Notes: a model not told the origin generated them from the letters alone. Counted from the first letter of the stretch, positions 7,777 to 17,297 are shown. The stretch: 64,000 nt of DNA from Tannerella serpentiformis (GCF_003033925.1 NZ_CP028365.1:2356001-2420000), one strand, 5' to 3'. Translations and numbers: made by a program.

Positions 7777-8472
7777 GGTATTCCCACCGATTGCCCCGGG
7801 GCGCATCGCCTCCTCGTTTTGCACCTACAGCCCGCCTCACGGCCCCGTTTTGCTCCTCGGACGCTCCCCAAAGCCCTGTTTCAGGCCCGTTTCTTCTCGG
7901 GTTTACGCCCAAAAACCGCCTTCGGGAGCCATTTCTGGTGAAATACATGGCCCGAATCACGGATTTTAGCCCATTTCTTCCTTGTTTTCGAGTTAGCAAG
8001 TAGATAGACGCTTCCTCTGACCATCTGCGTATATCGCACATTGTCGCATGGTCCCATTCTTGATCTCTGCGCGATAAACAATTATGCAGCATGCACTCAT
8101 CGTTGATCACTGCGCGCGTATTACTTATCATGTAGGCCGCTCTATGGATAGGTGTATATGGTGTAAACCTGTTGCAATTTTACTCCATCGATCACTGCGC
8201 GATATGTAACCATGTTGCGCGATTGTTGCTTCGATCACATTCAAAAGTGGGAAAGTGTAGCATGATATATGTCTTGATTTTATTCGATAGCTATATGCAG
8301 TTACCTGTTTGCACTTTTGATTGTAATCATCGGTGCATCTTACTTACATATTGCTATTTTCCTCGATCTATTTTTATGCTATCAAAAAAGTGGAGAGGGA
8401 AGACCGTATTCGCGTGGAATACTGCCTTCCCTCTCTTTTTATTTCGACGTATAGACGTAATGGGATGAATCG
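7777..8472. other. AT-rich non-coding interval
   Basis: About 700 bp without a credible gene between the MscS stop and the DUF4290 promoter. It is much richer in A+T than the flanking genes. Short open frames are present on both strands but show no recognisable protein, start site or codon bias. A degenerate 43-bp array occupies 8019-8245, and AGAGGGAAGAC...GCCTTCCCTCT near 8393-8436 forms an inverted repeat. Confidence 0.6.
8019..8245. repeat. degenerate tandem array J, about 43-bp period
   Basis: The motif GATCACTGCGCG or near variants starts at 8019 (GACCATCTGCG), 8062 (GATCTCTGCGCG), 8105, 8190 and 8233 (GATCACAT). Steps are 43, 43, 85 (two units) and 43. TGCGCGA also recurs within units. 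It is the most diverged of the arrays. Confidence 0.65.
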
Positions 8473-9540
8473 TTACGATGGATCACTCCCCTTATCGATG
8501 TATACCGTACGCGAGGGGAAGGCGAAGTTAAGCCCGGCTGCATTGAACTGCGAAAGTATATCGAAGTTGACCTCCGTTTGGGTGCCTAAGATGTCAGCCG
8601 ATTTGCGGATGAAGTAAATGAGCCGGATGGTGAGCGATGAATCGGCAAAGGCGACAAAGGCCGCTATGATGCTGCCAGGCTCCACGCCACGTACACGGTC
8701 GTCCATGCTGCTGAGGATCGCCATCGCCTGACGCATTTTCTCTGGAGAGGTGTCATAAGTAAGCCCCAGATCAATCACCACGCGGCGCCCGGGCTCGGAG
8801 GAGATGTTCGTCACTACCGCGTCGATCAGTTGCGAGTTAGGCAAGATCACCAACTGGCCGTCGTAGGTGCGAAGGCGCGTACTGCGAAGACCCACGTCTA
8901 CTACCGTCCCCTCCGTGTCGCCAATGCGGATGATGTCACCAATTTGAAACGTTTGATCCGTGAAGATGGTGACACCGCCAAAAATGTTTTTGATCGTGTC
9001 TTGCGACGCTAAGGCGAAGGCCATACCGCCAATGCCGAGCGTACCCATCAGCGTGGTGACGGTCACACCTATATTGTGTAGGGCCATAACGATACCGATG
9101 GCCCACACAACAATCAGCACGCCGCGCTTAATCAGCGGGATGAGATGCGTGTTGATGTTCAGTCTCGTGGTGGCCGACCCGTCGCGTGGTGTAAACACGG
9201 ATTCGATCAGGCGGGCGATGACACGCGCGAAGAGCCACGTGACGTTGAGCGTGACGAGCACCTCGTACGCGTTGCGCAAAAAGTGATGAAACTTCACGCC
9301 CAGATCCAGCCTCCCCAGCGAGATCCATACAGCGAACAGTATCACGCCGAGCAGGATGGGCGGTTCGAGTGCATCGGAGAGCAGATCGTCAATGCGCGTG
9401 CGGCTACGTTCCGCAATGCGGCGCACGACGCGTCGGTTGATGATCGAAATCAGTTTGTTGACAATTAGTACGCCGACGATGATCAGCAGCGATATGCCCC
9501 AATCTCGGAGCGAATTGCCGTAATAGAGTTTATCCCACAT
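8473..9540 (-). CDS. small-conductance mechanosensitive channel (MscS family)
   Basis: 355 residues from the ATG at 9538-9540; the longer frame upstream lies inside tcdA and is rejected. Three or more N-terminal membrane helices are followed by the pore-lining stretch TLMGTLGIGGMAFALASQDT and the beta domain with FTDQTFQIGDIIRIG and LRTYDGQLVILPNSQLI. The pore helix is rich in Gly and Ala as in MscS. The channel opens under membrane tension to release solutes on hypo-osmotic shock. The start overlaps the end of tcdA by 11 nt. Confidence 0.93.
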   Translation of the reverse strand: MWDKLYYGNSLRDWGISLLIIVGVLIVNKLISIINRRVVRRIAERSRTRIDDLLSDALEPPILLGVILFAVWISLGRLDLGVKFHHFLRNAYEVLVTLNVTWLFARVIARLIESVFTPRDGSATTRLNINTHLIPLIKRGVLIVVWAIGIVMALHNIGVTVTTLMGTLGIGGMAFALASQDTIKNIFGGVTIFTDQTFQIGDIIRIGDTEGTVVDVGLRSTRLRTYDGQLVILPNSQLIDAVVTNISSEPGRRVVIDLGLTYDTSPEKMRQAMAILSSMDDRVRGVEPGSIIAAFVAFADSSLTIRLIYFIRKSADILGTQTEVNFDILSQFNAAGLNFAFPSRTVYIDKGSDPS

Positions 9541-10315
9541 GTGAGTCAGAGGTTTTGTGTATGATGTCTTGTATAACGAGTCCAGAGAGTGTGAAGCCGA
9601 AGATGGCCGTGATGTGCGCCAACGTGCCATTGATGCGTGCCTTGCGGGCGTCCCAAGTGGAGACCGGTGCCGAGTTGGCGCCGTCGAGCGAGGCGGATGG
9701 TGCACCCTGATTTTCGAGCACTTCGTCGCTGTAGACGCAGAGGAAGTCGCGCGCAGGTGGTTCGCCCTGTTTGAGCTGACGGCGCAGCGCAGCCGCTAAT
9801 GGGCAGCCCGCCACGCGGCGGAATTTGGCCACGCGGATTCGCTGCGGATCGGCCTTGAGTGCGGCGCCCATGCTGGAGAAGAAAGTGGCTTGCGGCAGGC
9901 GTGTAGCCGTGCGGATGAGGTGCACTTTTTCCTGGAGGCTATCGATGGCGTCGATGATGTAATCGTATTGCTCCAGACCGAACGACGCCGAGGTGTCGGC
10001 ATTGTACACACCTGCGATGGCGTCGATCGCGGCCTCGGGGTTGATCTCAGCGAGGCGCTCCTTGAGGACGTCCACCTTCACGCGCCCCACCGTCTGCCGC
10101 GTGGCTGGCAGCTGGCGGTTGATATTGGTAGGGCTTACACGGTCAGAGTCCACCAACGTCAGTCGGCGGACACCCGAGCGCACCAAGCCCTCGGCACACC
10201 AGCTACCCACGCCGCCCACGCCGAACAGAATCACGCGCGCGCGCTCCATCCGCAGCATGGCCTCCCGCCCGATAAGCAGCTCGGTGCGGGAAAAAAAGAG
10301 GTCATTTTCATTCAT
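9530..10315 (-). CDS. tcdA: tRNA threonylcarbamoyladenosine dehydratase (ThiF/E1-like)
   Basis: 261 residues. The nucleotide-binding motif GVGGVGSWCAEGLVRSG lies at about residues 32-48, followed by the acidic strand VDSDRVSPTNINRQLPA, which contains the adenylation-site Asn and Arg residues, and the DAIDSLQEKV motif. These define the CsdL/TcdA branch of E1-like enzymes, which converts t6A37 in tRNA to the cyclic form using ATP. It belongs to the minus-strand series pyrB-pyrI-PorT-like-tcdA-mscS. Confidence 0.9.
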   Translation of the reverse strand: MNENDLFFSRTELLIGREAMLRMERARVILFGVGGVGSWCAEGLVRSGVRRLTLVDSDRVSPTNINRQLPATRQTVGRVKVDVLKERLAEINPEAAIDAIAGVYNADTSASFGLEQYDYIIDAIDSLQEKVHLIRTATRLPQATFFSSMGAALKADPQRIRVAKFRRVAGCPLAAALRRQLKQGEPPARDFLCVYSDEVLENQGAPSASLDGANSAPVSTWDARKARINGTLAHITAIFGFTLSGLVIQDIIHKTSDSHVG

Positions 10316-10363
10316 AGTGATGGCTGTCAGTCGTTATTCGTAAGTCGTCAGTTGTGTTTAGTT

Positions 10364-11113
10364 TCAGAACATCACCCCCACGGACATACTGAGTCCACTG
10401 GTGCGTCGACTGATGCGCATGGGTGCAGGGGGCAAGGTGGAGGCGCCGTAGGTGTAAGCGCCTAAGTCGGCGTGCAGGCTATTCATGCCGTATTCATAGC
10501 CGACATCGAAGGTGAGGCGGTCGATGCGCACCTCCAGCGCGGCGCAGACCGACCAATGGCGCGGCGAATCATCACCGCGGAAGTCAAAAGAGGTCTCAGG
10601 GGTGTCAGGCGTGAGGCGTACCCGATAATTGTACTTCATTTTTACCCCACCCATGAGGCTGAGTTGGAAGGGCGACTGCTGCACCAAGTGGCAACCGATA
10701 ACAATGGGGGCCTCCAGACGAAGCTCGCGCAGCGTCATCGACTGCGGGAAATAGGCCACCGGCACGGCGCCCGGGGAGGCGGAGAGTAGGTTGAACCCGA
10801 TGCGGCTCTCCGACCGGCTCCACCCCACGGCAGGCTGCAGGAAGACGCGCCGTATGCCGATGCGCAGCGACACCTCCGCCGTGTGTCCCACACCGGAGTG
10901 TACCGCCACGTCGCTTACGGTTGTCCCTGCGCCGCCCGGATGGATGGCCGTCAGATCCGGTTGCAAGGCGCAGACGCCGACCTTCACGCCAAGGCGTAGG
11001 CGGTCGCTACCGACCTCCGTCGTCTGGGCCCGTGCCCCGGTCATGCAGAGCATGACCCAGAGCAGCGTGCCGATGGTCCGCAAGGTCCGTCGTGCGCCTC
11101 GTCCGCCGTTCAT
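10364..11113 (-). CDS. PorT-like outer-membrane beta-barrel protein
   Basis: 249 residues. The N-terminus has a basic stretch and a hydrophobic core ending in CMTGARA|Q, a signal-peptidase I type site. The mature part is built of short alternating strands and ends with Phe (LSMSVGVMF), as usual for barrels inserted by BAM. The layout (LGVKVGVCALQPDL at the start, WSVCAALEVRIDRLTFDVGYEYG near the end) matches the PorT/outer-membrane beta-barrel domain family of Bacteroidetes. A specific role in type IX secretion is not claimed. It lies 7 bp after pyrI. Confidence 0.8.
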   Translation of the reverse strand: MNGGRGARRTLRTIGTLLWVMLCMTGARAQTTEVGSDRLRLGVKVGVCALQPDLTAIHPGGAGTTVSDVAVHSGVGHTAEVSLRIGIRRVFLQPAVGWSRSESRIGFNLLSASPGAVPVAYFPQSMTLRELRLEAPIVIGCHLVQQSPFQLSLMGGVKMKYNYRVRLTPDTPETSFDFRGDDSPRHWSVCAALEVRIDRLTFDVGYEYGMNSLHADLGAYTYGASTLPPAPMRISRRTSGLSMSVGVMF

Positions 11114-11120
11114 CGAGCCG

Positions 11121-11588
11121 CTACTTCAGTACGATCTCGTCACGGTGAATCTTATGCTCGCAGTAACGACACTGCACCGTGCCGCACTCCTTGTCCGTGA
11201 CGTAAAAGCGCGACTTCATCGGTTCATTGTTCGTGATGCACTTCGGGTTGTTGCAACGAATAATGTCCGTCAGCTCGTCGGGTAGCTCCACGCGACGTTT
11301 TTCCACCACTTCATAGTCGCGGATGGTGTTCAGCACCACATTGGGCGCCACTACGGCAATGCGGTTAATCTCATCCTCCTCAAAAAATTTATCTGCGATC
11401 TTGATCACGCCCTTATGCCCCATCTTGGAGCTCTTTAGATTATTCCCGATCGTGATGCGATGGTCCATATGTTCAAGACCTAACAGTTGCGCCACCTTGA
11501 AAAGGTGCTCGGATGGAATATGGTCGAGTACCGATCCGTTCTCGATCGCGGCCACTTGCAGTTCGGTTCTTTTCTTCTGTTCAGACAT
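11121..11588 (-). CDS. pyrI: aspartate carbamoyltransferase regulatory subunit
   Basis: 155 residues, full length. The N-terminal allosteric domain contains [19 protein letters not shown] and the C-terminal zinc domain has its four cysteines as CNNPKC and CRYC, separated by about 20 residues. It binds nucleotide effectors and tunes the PyrB catalytic trimer at the start of pyrimidine synthesis. It follows pyrB by 43 bp. Confidence 0.97.
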   Translation of the reverse strand: MSEQKKRTELQVAAIENGSVLDHIPSEHLFKVAQLLGLEHMDHRITIGNNLKSSKMGHKGVIKIADKFFEEDEINRIAVVAPNVVLNTIRDYEVVEKRRVELPDELTDIIRCNNPKCITNNEPMKSRFYVTDKECGTVQCRYCEHKIHRDEIVLK

Positions 11589-11631
11589 GGGTCGTATGTA
11601 TATTATAGATGTATAAGCGCGGTGGGGTGGG

Positions 11632-12552
11632 TTAGTCGTCTACTTCGATGCCGAGCACGTCGCAGATGATCGCTTCGCGGGTGAAGAGTCCGTTGCGGGC
11701 CTGCTGAATGTAGTAGGCCTTGGGACTGTCGTCCACGTCGTACGAGATCTCGTTCACGCGGGGCAGCGGGTGCAGCACGCGTAGGTTCTCCCGCGATCCA
11801 TCAAGCATGCGCCGATGCAGGATGTAGACATTTTTTACACGCTCATATTCCATAGGATCCGTGAAGCGCTCCCGTTGCACACGGGTCATATAGAGTATAT
11901 CGGTCTGGTTGATGATCTCCTCCGAGAACACGGTGTGCTCATGAAACGCAATGTTGTGCGCCCGACAGAACTGCTTCTGCTCCTCCGGCATAGAGAGCTC
12001 GTGGGGCGCAACGAAGTGGAACGTGGGGTGGAAGTGCGACAGGCCGACAATCAGCGAGTGGACCGTACGACCATACTTCAGGTCGCCCACCATCGTCACG
12101 GTCAGGTTGTCCAACCTCCCTTGCGTTTTCTGGATCGAGTAGAGATCGAGCAGCGTCTGCGAGGGGTGTTGGTTGGCGCCGTCGCCAGCGTTGATCAGGG
12201 GCACATCCGTCACCTCCGAGGCGTAGCGCACGGCCCCCTCTAAATAGTGGCGCATGATGATGACGTCCGCGTAGTTACTGACCATGAGGATGGTGTCTTT
12301 GAGCGTCTCGCCCTTGGTGGAGCTGGTGGTCGATGCGTCTTGGAAGCCAATGACGCGTCCGCCGAGCCTATTGACCGACGTCTCAAAGCTGAGCCGCGTG
12401 CGGGTGGAAGGCTCGAAGAAAAGTGTGGCAACGACGCGCCCACGCAGGAGGTCGCGGTTCGGACGTGCTTCAAACCGGGCGGCATTGCCGATGATGCGCA
12501 GAATGTCTGCCTTCGTACATTGATCGATGGAAACTAAACTCTTATTCAGCAT
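11632..12552 (-). CDS. pyrB: aspartate carbamoyltransferase catalytic subunit
   Basis: 306 residues from the ATG at 12550-12552; the frame continues upstream but those codons run past the promoter and are not PyrB-like. The carbamoyl-phosphate site [12 protein letters not shown] is at about residues 49-60, and the HPLPR motif is near residue 265. It condenses carbamoyl phosphate and aspartate. It forms a pyrB-pyrI operon with the regulatory subunit. Confidence 0.97.
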   Translation of the reverse strand: MLNKSLVSIDQCTKADILRIIGNAARFEARPNRDLLRGRVVATLFFEPSTRTRLSFETSVNRLGGRVIGFQDASTTSSTKGETLKDTILMVSNYADVIIMRHYLEGAVRYASEVTDVPLINAGDGANQHPSQTLLDLYSIQKTQGRLDNLTVTMVGDLKYGRTVHSLIVGLSHFHPTFHFVAPHELSMPEEQKQFCRAHNIAFHEHTVFSEEIINQTDILYMTRVQRERFTDPMEYERVKNVYILHRRMLDGSRENLRVLHPLPRVNEISYDVDDSPKAYYIQQARNGLFTREAIICDVLGIEVDD

Positions 12553-12575
12553 GACAGGGGTATTTTTTCGTGCGG

Positions 12576-12583
12576 CAAAAGTA
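12576..12583 (-). promoter_or_regulatory. -7 box of pyrB
   Basis: TACTTTTG on the minus strand, 24 bp before the pyrB ATG. It fits TAnnTTTG; no clear -33 TTTG is present at the right distance. Confidence 0.5.
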
Positions 12584-12726
12584 GAAAAAGGGGGTGGCGG
12601 CCGTGGCGGATTCACATTTTTACCGACTCCGTATGAAGTTGGAACGTGGACCGATCGCGCAACAGGCCCCCGCGGTGTGATTTCCACAGCGCCGCGGCGG
12701 ACGGAATCTGCACCATGAACGCTGCT

Positions 12727-12756
12727 TTTGCACCGCGCAAAAACGCTCTATCTTTG
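12727..12756 (+). promoter_or_regulatory. promoter of mscL
   Basis: TTTG at 12727-12730, an 18-bp spacer and TATCTTTG at 12749-12756, matching both halves of the Bacteroidetes primary promoter. The leader to the ATG at 12829 would be about 65 nt. Confidence 0.7.
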
Positions 12757-12828
12757 CGCCAACAATTTGAGACGGCCCCTTCAGACCGTCCCAATGCGTT
12801 GAGAACCAAATAAACTATACATCGTTAT

Positions 12829-13248
12829 ATGGGATTGATAAAAGAGTTCAAGGAATTTGCCATGCGCGGCAACGTGCTCGACATGGCTGTAGGTATCGTG
12901 ATCGGTGGAGCCTTCGGGAAGATCGTATCTTCGTTTGTGGAGGACATACTTATGCCGCCGATTGGTGTACTGTTGGGGGGTGTAAACTTCACCGACCTGA
13001 AGATTGTCTTCAAACAGGCCGTGATGGACGGTGAGAACGTAGTCACACCGGAGGTCGCGTTGCGTTACGGCAACTTCATCCAAGTCATCTTCGACTTCTT
13101 GATCATCGCCTTTGCCATCTTCATGCTGCTCAAGGCGGTCAACAAGTTCAACAAGAAGAAGGAGGAAGCTCCTGCAGCGCCCGAGGCACCACCTGCTGAC
13201 GTGCAACTGCTGACGGAGATCAGGGATTTATTGCAGAAGAAGAACTAA
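12829..13248 (+). CDS. mscL: large-conductance mechanosensitive channel
   Basis: 139 residues. The N-terminal amphipathic helix and first membrane helix carry the family signature [21 protein letters not shown] periplasmic loop (about residues 50-75) and the second helix [20 protein letters not shown] follow, then a charged C-terminal helix. It is an inner-membrane emergency release channel for hypo-osmotic shock. It has its own promoter and a terminator directly after the stop, so it is probably monocistronic. Confidence 0.97.
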   Translation: MGLIKEFKEFAMRGNVLDMAVGIVIGGAFGKIVSSFVEDILMPPIGVLLGGVNFTDLKIVFKQAVMDGENVVTPEVALRYGNFIQVIFDFLIIAFAIFMLLKAVNKFNKKKEEAPAAPEAPPADVQLLTEIRDLLQKKN

Positions 13249-13257
13249 CGCAGAATG

Positions 13258-13290
13258 AAACCGGGAGCCTTCATCCCGGTTTTGTCTTTT
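13258..13290 (+). terminator. intrinsic terminator after mscL
   Basis: AAACCGGGA pairs with TCCCGGTTTT around a 7-nt loop, followed by TTGTCTTTT. The stem begins 10 bp after the mscL stop. Confidence 0.85.
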
Positions 13291-13330
13291 ATGGAGGTAA
13301 CTCATTAGAGGTAGACACACGATAGATAAA

Positions 13331-14620
13331 ATGAAACAGGAATTGAAAGCTGCCGATGGACGCTTAGCCGTCCTGATAGCGGGCGTGGGCGGAGCCGTAT
13401 CCACCACGATGATTGCCGGCGTGATGGCCGCCCGACGTGGGCTGGCTAAGCCGATTGGATCAGTGACGCAGATGGGCCGTATGCGCAGGCAGGATGGTCG
13501 CGAGCAACTGATCAAAGAGATGGTCCCCATAGCAGGGCTGGACAGCCTCGTCTTTGGCGGGTGGGACATCTTCCCTGATAACGCCCTCGAAGCCGCACGA
13601 TGCGCCGAGGTGCTGAGTGAGAAGGATCTGAAGGGCGTGGCCGACGAGCTGGCCGCCATCCGACCGATGGCCGCTGCCTTTGACCCGCGTTGGGCCAAGC
13701 GGCTGCATGGCACACACACGCTGCAGGGTGCTACGCGTCGGGAGATGATTGAACACCTGCGTGGTGACATCCGCCGTTTCATGGCGGACAACAAATGCAG
13801 TCGTGCAGTTGTCCTCTGGGCCGCCAGCACGGAGATCTTCCTGCCCATGACCGACGAGCATCGCTCGCTCGAGTCGCTCGACCGTGCCATCGATGCGAAC
13901 AATACGGAGGTGATCTCGCCCAGTATGTGCTACGCCTACGCCGCCCTGTCCGAGGGCGTACCCTTCATCATGGGCGCGCCGAATCTATGCGTCGACATTC
14001 CCGCCATGTGGGAGTTGGCCGCGCAGAAACACGTGCCCATCGCCGGTAAGGACTTCAAGAGCGGGCAGACGCTGATGAAGACCGTCTTGGCGCCGATGTT
14101 TAAGACGCGCCTGCTGGGCGTCAGCGGGTGGTTCTCCACCAACATCCTCGGCAACCGCGATGGTGAGGTGCTGGACGATCCGGACAACTTCAAAACGAAG
14201 GAGGTGAGCAAGCTCTCCGTCATCGAAAGTATCCTTGACGCCGATGAGCAGCCCGATCTTTATAAGGACATCTATCACAAGGTGCGCATCAACTACTATC
14301 CGCCCCGCAGGGACAATAAGGAGGCCTGGGACAACATCGACCTCTTCGGTTGGATGGGCTATCCGATGGAGATCAAGGTGAACTTCCTCTGCCGCGACTC
14401 CATCCTGGCTGCGCCCATAGCCCTCGACCTGGTGCTCTTCAGCGATCTGGCTGCAAGGGCTGGCATGAGTGGGATCCAGACATGGCTCTCGTTCTTCTGC
14501 AAAAGCCCGATGCACGATTTCGATCATGTGCCCGAGCATGATCTCTTCACCCAGTGGCGCATCGTCAAGCAGACGCTCCGCACTTTGGTGGGCGAGAGGG
14601 AACCGGACTACCTGAGCTGA
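13331..14620 (+). CDS. myo-inositol-1-phosphate synthase (inositol-3-phosphate synthase)
   Basis: 429 residues. The NAD-binding GVGGAVSTT is at about residues 18-26. Conserved family segments are VVLWAASTEIF, the active-site region PIAGKDFKSGQTLMKT (catalytic lysines), and SVIESILDADEQ. The enzyme turns glucose-6-phosphate into inositol-phosphate by an NAD-dependent internal aldol cyclisation. In Bacteroidetes such genes supply headgroups for inositol phospholipids and sphingolipids, but no lipid-transfer gene sits next to it here, so that use is inference. The gene stands alone between two terminators. Confidence 0.92.
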   Translation: MKQELKAADGRLAVLIAGVGGAVSTTMIAGVMAARRGLAKPIGSVTQMGRMRRQDGREQLIKEMVPIAGLDSLVFGGWDIFPDNALEAARCAEVLSEKDLKGVADELAAIRPMAAAFDPRWAKRLHGTHTLQGATRREMIEHLRGDIRRFMADNKCSRAVVLWAASTEIFLPMTDEHRSLESLDRAIDANNTEVISPSMCYAYAALSEGVPFIMGAPNLCVDIPAMWELAAQKHVPIAGKDFKSGQTLMKTVLAPMFKTRLLGVSGWFSTNILGNRDGEVLDDPDNFKTKEVSKLSVIESILDADEQPDLYKDIYHKVRINYYPPRRDNKEAWDNIDLFGWMGYPMEIKVNFLCRDSILAAPIALDLVLFSDLAARAGMSGIQTWLSFFCKSPMHDFDHVPEHDLFTQWRIVKQTLRTLVGEREPDYLS

Positions 14621-14649
14621 GCTCCCCTCCGGGCAACTAAGAAGGAAAG

Positions 14650-14714
14650 AAGTCCTGCCGGACGTGGGGTGGGGGTGTATGTGATACACCTCAGCACTCC
14701 CGTCGGCAGGACTT
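14650..14714. terminator. bidirectional terminator between inositol-phosphate synthase and queF
   Basis: AAGTCCTGCCG at 14650-14660 pairs with CGGCAGGACTT at 14704-14714; GGTGTAT/ATACACC inside the loop forms a second hairpin. The outer stem (GTCCTGCCG/CGGCAGGAC) is the same as in the hairpin at 32501-32560. Confidence 0.75.
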
Positions 14715-14750
14715 CTCGTTTTTAGCTCACTACGGCACACCCTTAGCTCA

Positions 14751-15206
14751 CTATAGTGGCCCGCTGTCGAACAGCCGCCGCTCGGCCAGTGCCTCGTACC
14801 GTGTGCCAGGTCGGCCGTAGGTGCAGAGTGGGTGGATGCTGATGCCTCCGCGTGGCGTGAAGATGCCCCGCACTTCGATGTACTTCGGATCCATGAGCCG
14901 GATCAGATCCTTCATGATCAGGTTCACACAATCCTCGTGGAAGGCTCCGTGTGTGCGGAAGCTGAAGAGGTAGAGCTTGAGGCTTTTACTCTCGACCATC
15001 TTCACGTCCGGGATGTAGTCGATCGTGATCGTGGCGAAATCTGGCTGGCCCGTGATGGGGCAGAGGCTGGTGAACTCGGGGCAGTCGAAGTGCACGCGGT
15101 AATCACGCTCCGGGTGGCGGTTGGTGAAGGCCTCCAGCACCTCGGGCGCATAATCTTGACGGTAGTCCGTCTTCTTACCCAAGAGGGTTAGTTCTCGTTT
15201 TTCCAT
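14751..15206 (-). CDS. queF: NADPH-dependent 7-cyano-7-deazaguanine reductase
   Basis: 151 residues from the ATG at 15204-15206, the short single-domain (type I) form. The motif [16 protein letters not shown] contains the catalytic Cys and Asp, and [20 protein letters not shown] is the QueF-specific NADPH-site motif. It reduces preQ0 to preQ1 in queuosine synthesis. The longer frame upstream starts inside the neighbouring terminator and is rejected. Its -7 box lies so close to the ATG that the message may be leaderless. Confidence 0.96.
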   Translation of the reverse strand: MEKRELTLLGKKTDYRQDYAPEVLEAFTNRHPERDYRVHFDCPEFTSLCPITGQPDFATITIDYIPDVKMVESKSLKLYLFSFRTHGAFHEDCVNLIMKDLIRLMDPKYIEVRGIFTPRGGISIHPLCTYGRPGTRYEALAERRLFDSGPL

Positions 15207-15210
15207 GCCG

Positions 15211-15218
15211 CAAAGGTA
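15211..15218 (-). promoter_or_regulatory. -7 box of queF
   Basis: TACCTTTG on the minus strand ends 4 bp before the queF ATG, so transcription would begin at or next to the start codon. Confidence 0.5.
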
Positions 15219-15290
15219 TTTCAGCGGACATTTTGCCCGCAGCTCAGCCTGAACAAGCGCCCCTCCTTCTTTCAACCAAGGGAATAAAAA

Positions 15291-15325
15291 AGCGTGTGCC
15301 CCACACGGATCGTGGGACACACGCT
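15291..15325 (-). terminator. intrinsic terminator of the patB-like gene
   Basis: AGCGTGTG pairs with CACACGCT, with a nested CCCACACG/CGTGGG stem. On the minus strand the stem is followed by TTTTTTATTCC. Confidence 0.85.
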
Positions 15326-15346
15326 AAAGATGGTCGGAGCACGGGA

Positions 15347-16525
15347 TTACTTCCCGTTTACTGCCTCGGTCAATCGGTCGAGCGCCGTCTGAAGCGTGGC
15401 ACGCGGACAGCCGACGTTGAGTCGCATGAAGCCCGTACCCTCATGGCCAAACATGGCGCCATCATTGAGTGCCAGCCGTGCACGGTCGACAAAGAGCTGG
15501 ATCAGTTCGTCGTGCGACAGTCCCAGCCCACGACAGTCGAGCCAGACGAGGAACGACGCTTGCGGTCGATAGACCTTCACCTTGGGTAATCGCTCCCGGA
15601 GGTACGCCTCAACAAACGCCACGTTCTCCCACACGTAGGCCAGCATTTGCCGTCGCCATTCGGCGCCTTCCGGGGTGTAGGCCGCCTTGGTAGCCTCGTA
15701 AGCGAAGATCGTCCCATGGTTGAACTCGCCCGCTTCGAGGAACGAATAGAAAGCCTGCCGCAGACGGTCGTTCGGTACGATGGCGTACGAGGAGACGATG
15801 CCGGCAATGTTGAACGTTTTGCTCGGGGCCGTGAAGAGAATGCTGCACGCCGCTGCCTCGTCCGATACGGTCGGGAAGGGGTAATGGCGGAAGCCCGGGA
15901 AGGCCATTTCGGCGTGGATCTCGTCCGAGACGACCATCAGGTTGTGGCGCACGCAGATGGATGCCAGTCGCTGCAGCGTCTCCTTAGACCACACGATGCC
16001 CGCGGGGTTGTGCGGATTGGAGAGGATGAGCAGCTTGCAACGATCGTCGATGATGGATTCCAATTGCTCAAAATCCATCTCATACACACCGTCAACCAGC
16101 CGCAGCGGGTTGGTGATCACCTCGCGCTGCATGCCCTCGGGCACAAGGCGGAAGGGATGATAGACGGGCGGCTGAATGATGATACGGTCACCGGGCTTTG
16201 TGAAGTGATCGATCACGAAGGCAAAGCCCTTGACAATCCCCGGGATGTAAGAGATCCATTCGCGGCGGATGTCCCACCCATGCAGGTCGTGCACCCAGCG
16301 AATGATGGCGTCGTAGTACGCCGACGACGGAAACGTATACCCGAACACAGGGTGCTCACAGCGTCGGCGCAGCGCATCGAGGATGAAGTCCGGCGTTCGG
16401 AAGTCCATGTCAGCCACCCAAAGTGGCATCAGACCATCTCGCCCGAAGTTCTCCGTCAGTGCGTCATACTTAATAGAATCAGTGTTTGTTCTCTCGATAA
16501 ACTCATTGAAATCATACTGTTTCAT
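15347..16525 (-). CDS. MalY/PatB-family PLP-dependent C-S lyase
   Basis: 392 residues, fold-type I aminotransferase fold. Diagnostic segments are PLWVADMDFRTPDFI near residue 33, the LSNPHNPAGIVW motif, VSDEIHAEM (PLP-binding Asp) and TAPSKTFNIAG with the Schiff-base lysine. The MalY/PatB branch usually has cystathionine beta-lyase (cysteine-S-conjugate lyase) activity; substrate cannot be fixed from sequence. It is divergent from the lipoprotein gene at 16601 and ends at a clear terminator. Confidence 0.9.
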   Translation of the reverse strand: MKQYDFNEFIERTNTDSIKYDALTENFGRDGLMPLWVADMDFRTPDFILDALRRRCEHPVFGYTFPSSAYYDAIIRWVHDLHGWDIRREWISYIPGIVKGFAFVIDHFTKPGDRIIIQPPVYHPFRLVPEGMQREVITNPLRLVDGVYEMDFEQLESIIDDRCKLLILSNPHNPAGIVWSKETLQRLASICVRHNLMVVSDEIHAEMAFPGFRHYPFPTVSDEAAACSILFTAPSKTFNIAGIVSSYAIVPNDRLRQAFYSFLEAGEFNHGTIFAYEATKAAYTPEGAEWRRQMLAYVWENVAFVEAYLRERLPKVKVYRPQASFLVWLDCRGLGLSHDELIQLFVDRARLALNDGAMFGHEGTGFMRLNVGCPRATLQTALDRLTEAVNGK

Positions 16526-16556
16526 GGTGCAATAATTTTTCGGGAGGCAAATGTAA

Positions 16557-16564
16557 TAACTTTG
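16557..16564 (+). promoter_or_regulatory. -7 box of the lipoprotein gene
   Basis: TAACTTTG, fitting TAnnTTTG, 36 bp before the ATG at 16601. A TTTTT tract near 16536-16540 could act as a weak -33 element. Confidence 0.5.
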
Positions 16565-16600
16565 CCCCGACTTAATTAATCATAAATAGAAAAGAAAGAA

Positions 16601-17275
16601 ATGATGAGAAAGAATTTGATCTACGGAGCACTGATCCTCTGCATGGGGTTGCTCCTGGGCAGTTGCAGTAAGAATGACGACCCGAAAACGAGCGAGTTAG
16701 CTGGCACATGGAAGCTGAAGGAGAAGGGCCATACAGAGGTTGTATGGGAAGCACCGAGCGACCTTACGCTGGAGATGATGGGGCGGAAATTTCCCGCCAG
16801 TATGCTCTCTGGCTACCTCACACCGATGCTCAGCAACTTAATTGGCAATGCTCTGCAAGGCGTGACTTTGACGTCCGATGGTAAGGTGAAAACCACCGTC
16901 TATACGGACGCGGCGAAGAAGACCACAGCCGTCTCTGAGGGCTATGCCACCTACAAGGACGAAGGTAACGGTCGCCTGATGCTCTACTTCACCGACAAGA
17001 CTTTTTCTGAGTTGAAGAACGTCGATGCTCAGACGTTGACGCAGATCAAGGCTGCGCTGAAGGACGGTGTCCCCGTACGCTATGCCATCAGTGGCAACAG
17101 CGCCCGTTTCTATCTCGACACCGAGACGATCAAGGCCATGCGCAACTACCTCCCCGCGCTCTTCTCGATGGCTGGCGGTATGCCTCCCCAGGTATTGAAA
17201 GGTCTACAGGCTGGGCTAGCTAATGTGGTGGAGAAGTCGACCAAAATAGAGCTCGCACTGAACGTAGAGCGATAA
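16601..17275 (+). CDS. lipocalin-like lipoprotein of unknown function
   Basis: 224 residues. A lipoprotein signal peptide ends in LLLGSC|SK, so the protein is acylated at Cys22 or so and likely faces the periplasm or cell surface. After a short linker, SELAGTWKLKEKG begins a beta-rich domain of the kind found in Bacteroidetes DUF4923/lipocalin-like lipoproteins; the exact family is uncertain. Its two ATG codons are adjacent (MMRKN). It is monocistronic, with a -7 box upstream and a strong terminator downstream. Confidence 0.75.
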   Translation: MMRKNLIYGALILCMGLLLGSCSKNDDPKTSELAGTWKLKEKGHTEVVWEAPSDLTLEMMGRKFPASMLSGYLTPMLSNLIGNALQGVTLTSDGKVKTTVYTDAAKKTTAVSEGYATYKDEGNGRLMLYFTDKTFSELKNVDAQTLTQIKAALKDGVPVRYAISGNSARFYLDTETIKAMRNYLPALFSMAGGMPPQVLKGLQAGLANVVEKSTKIELALNVER

Positions 17276-17297
17276 ACCGCTCTCTCCGTTAAATAGA

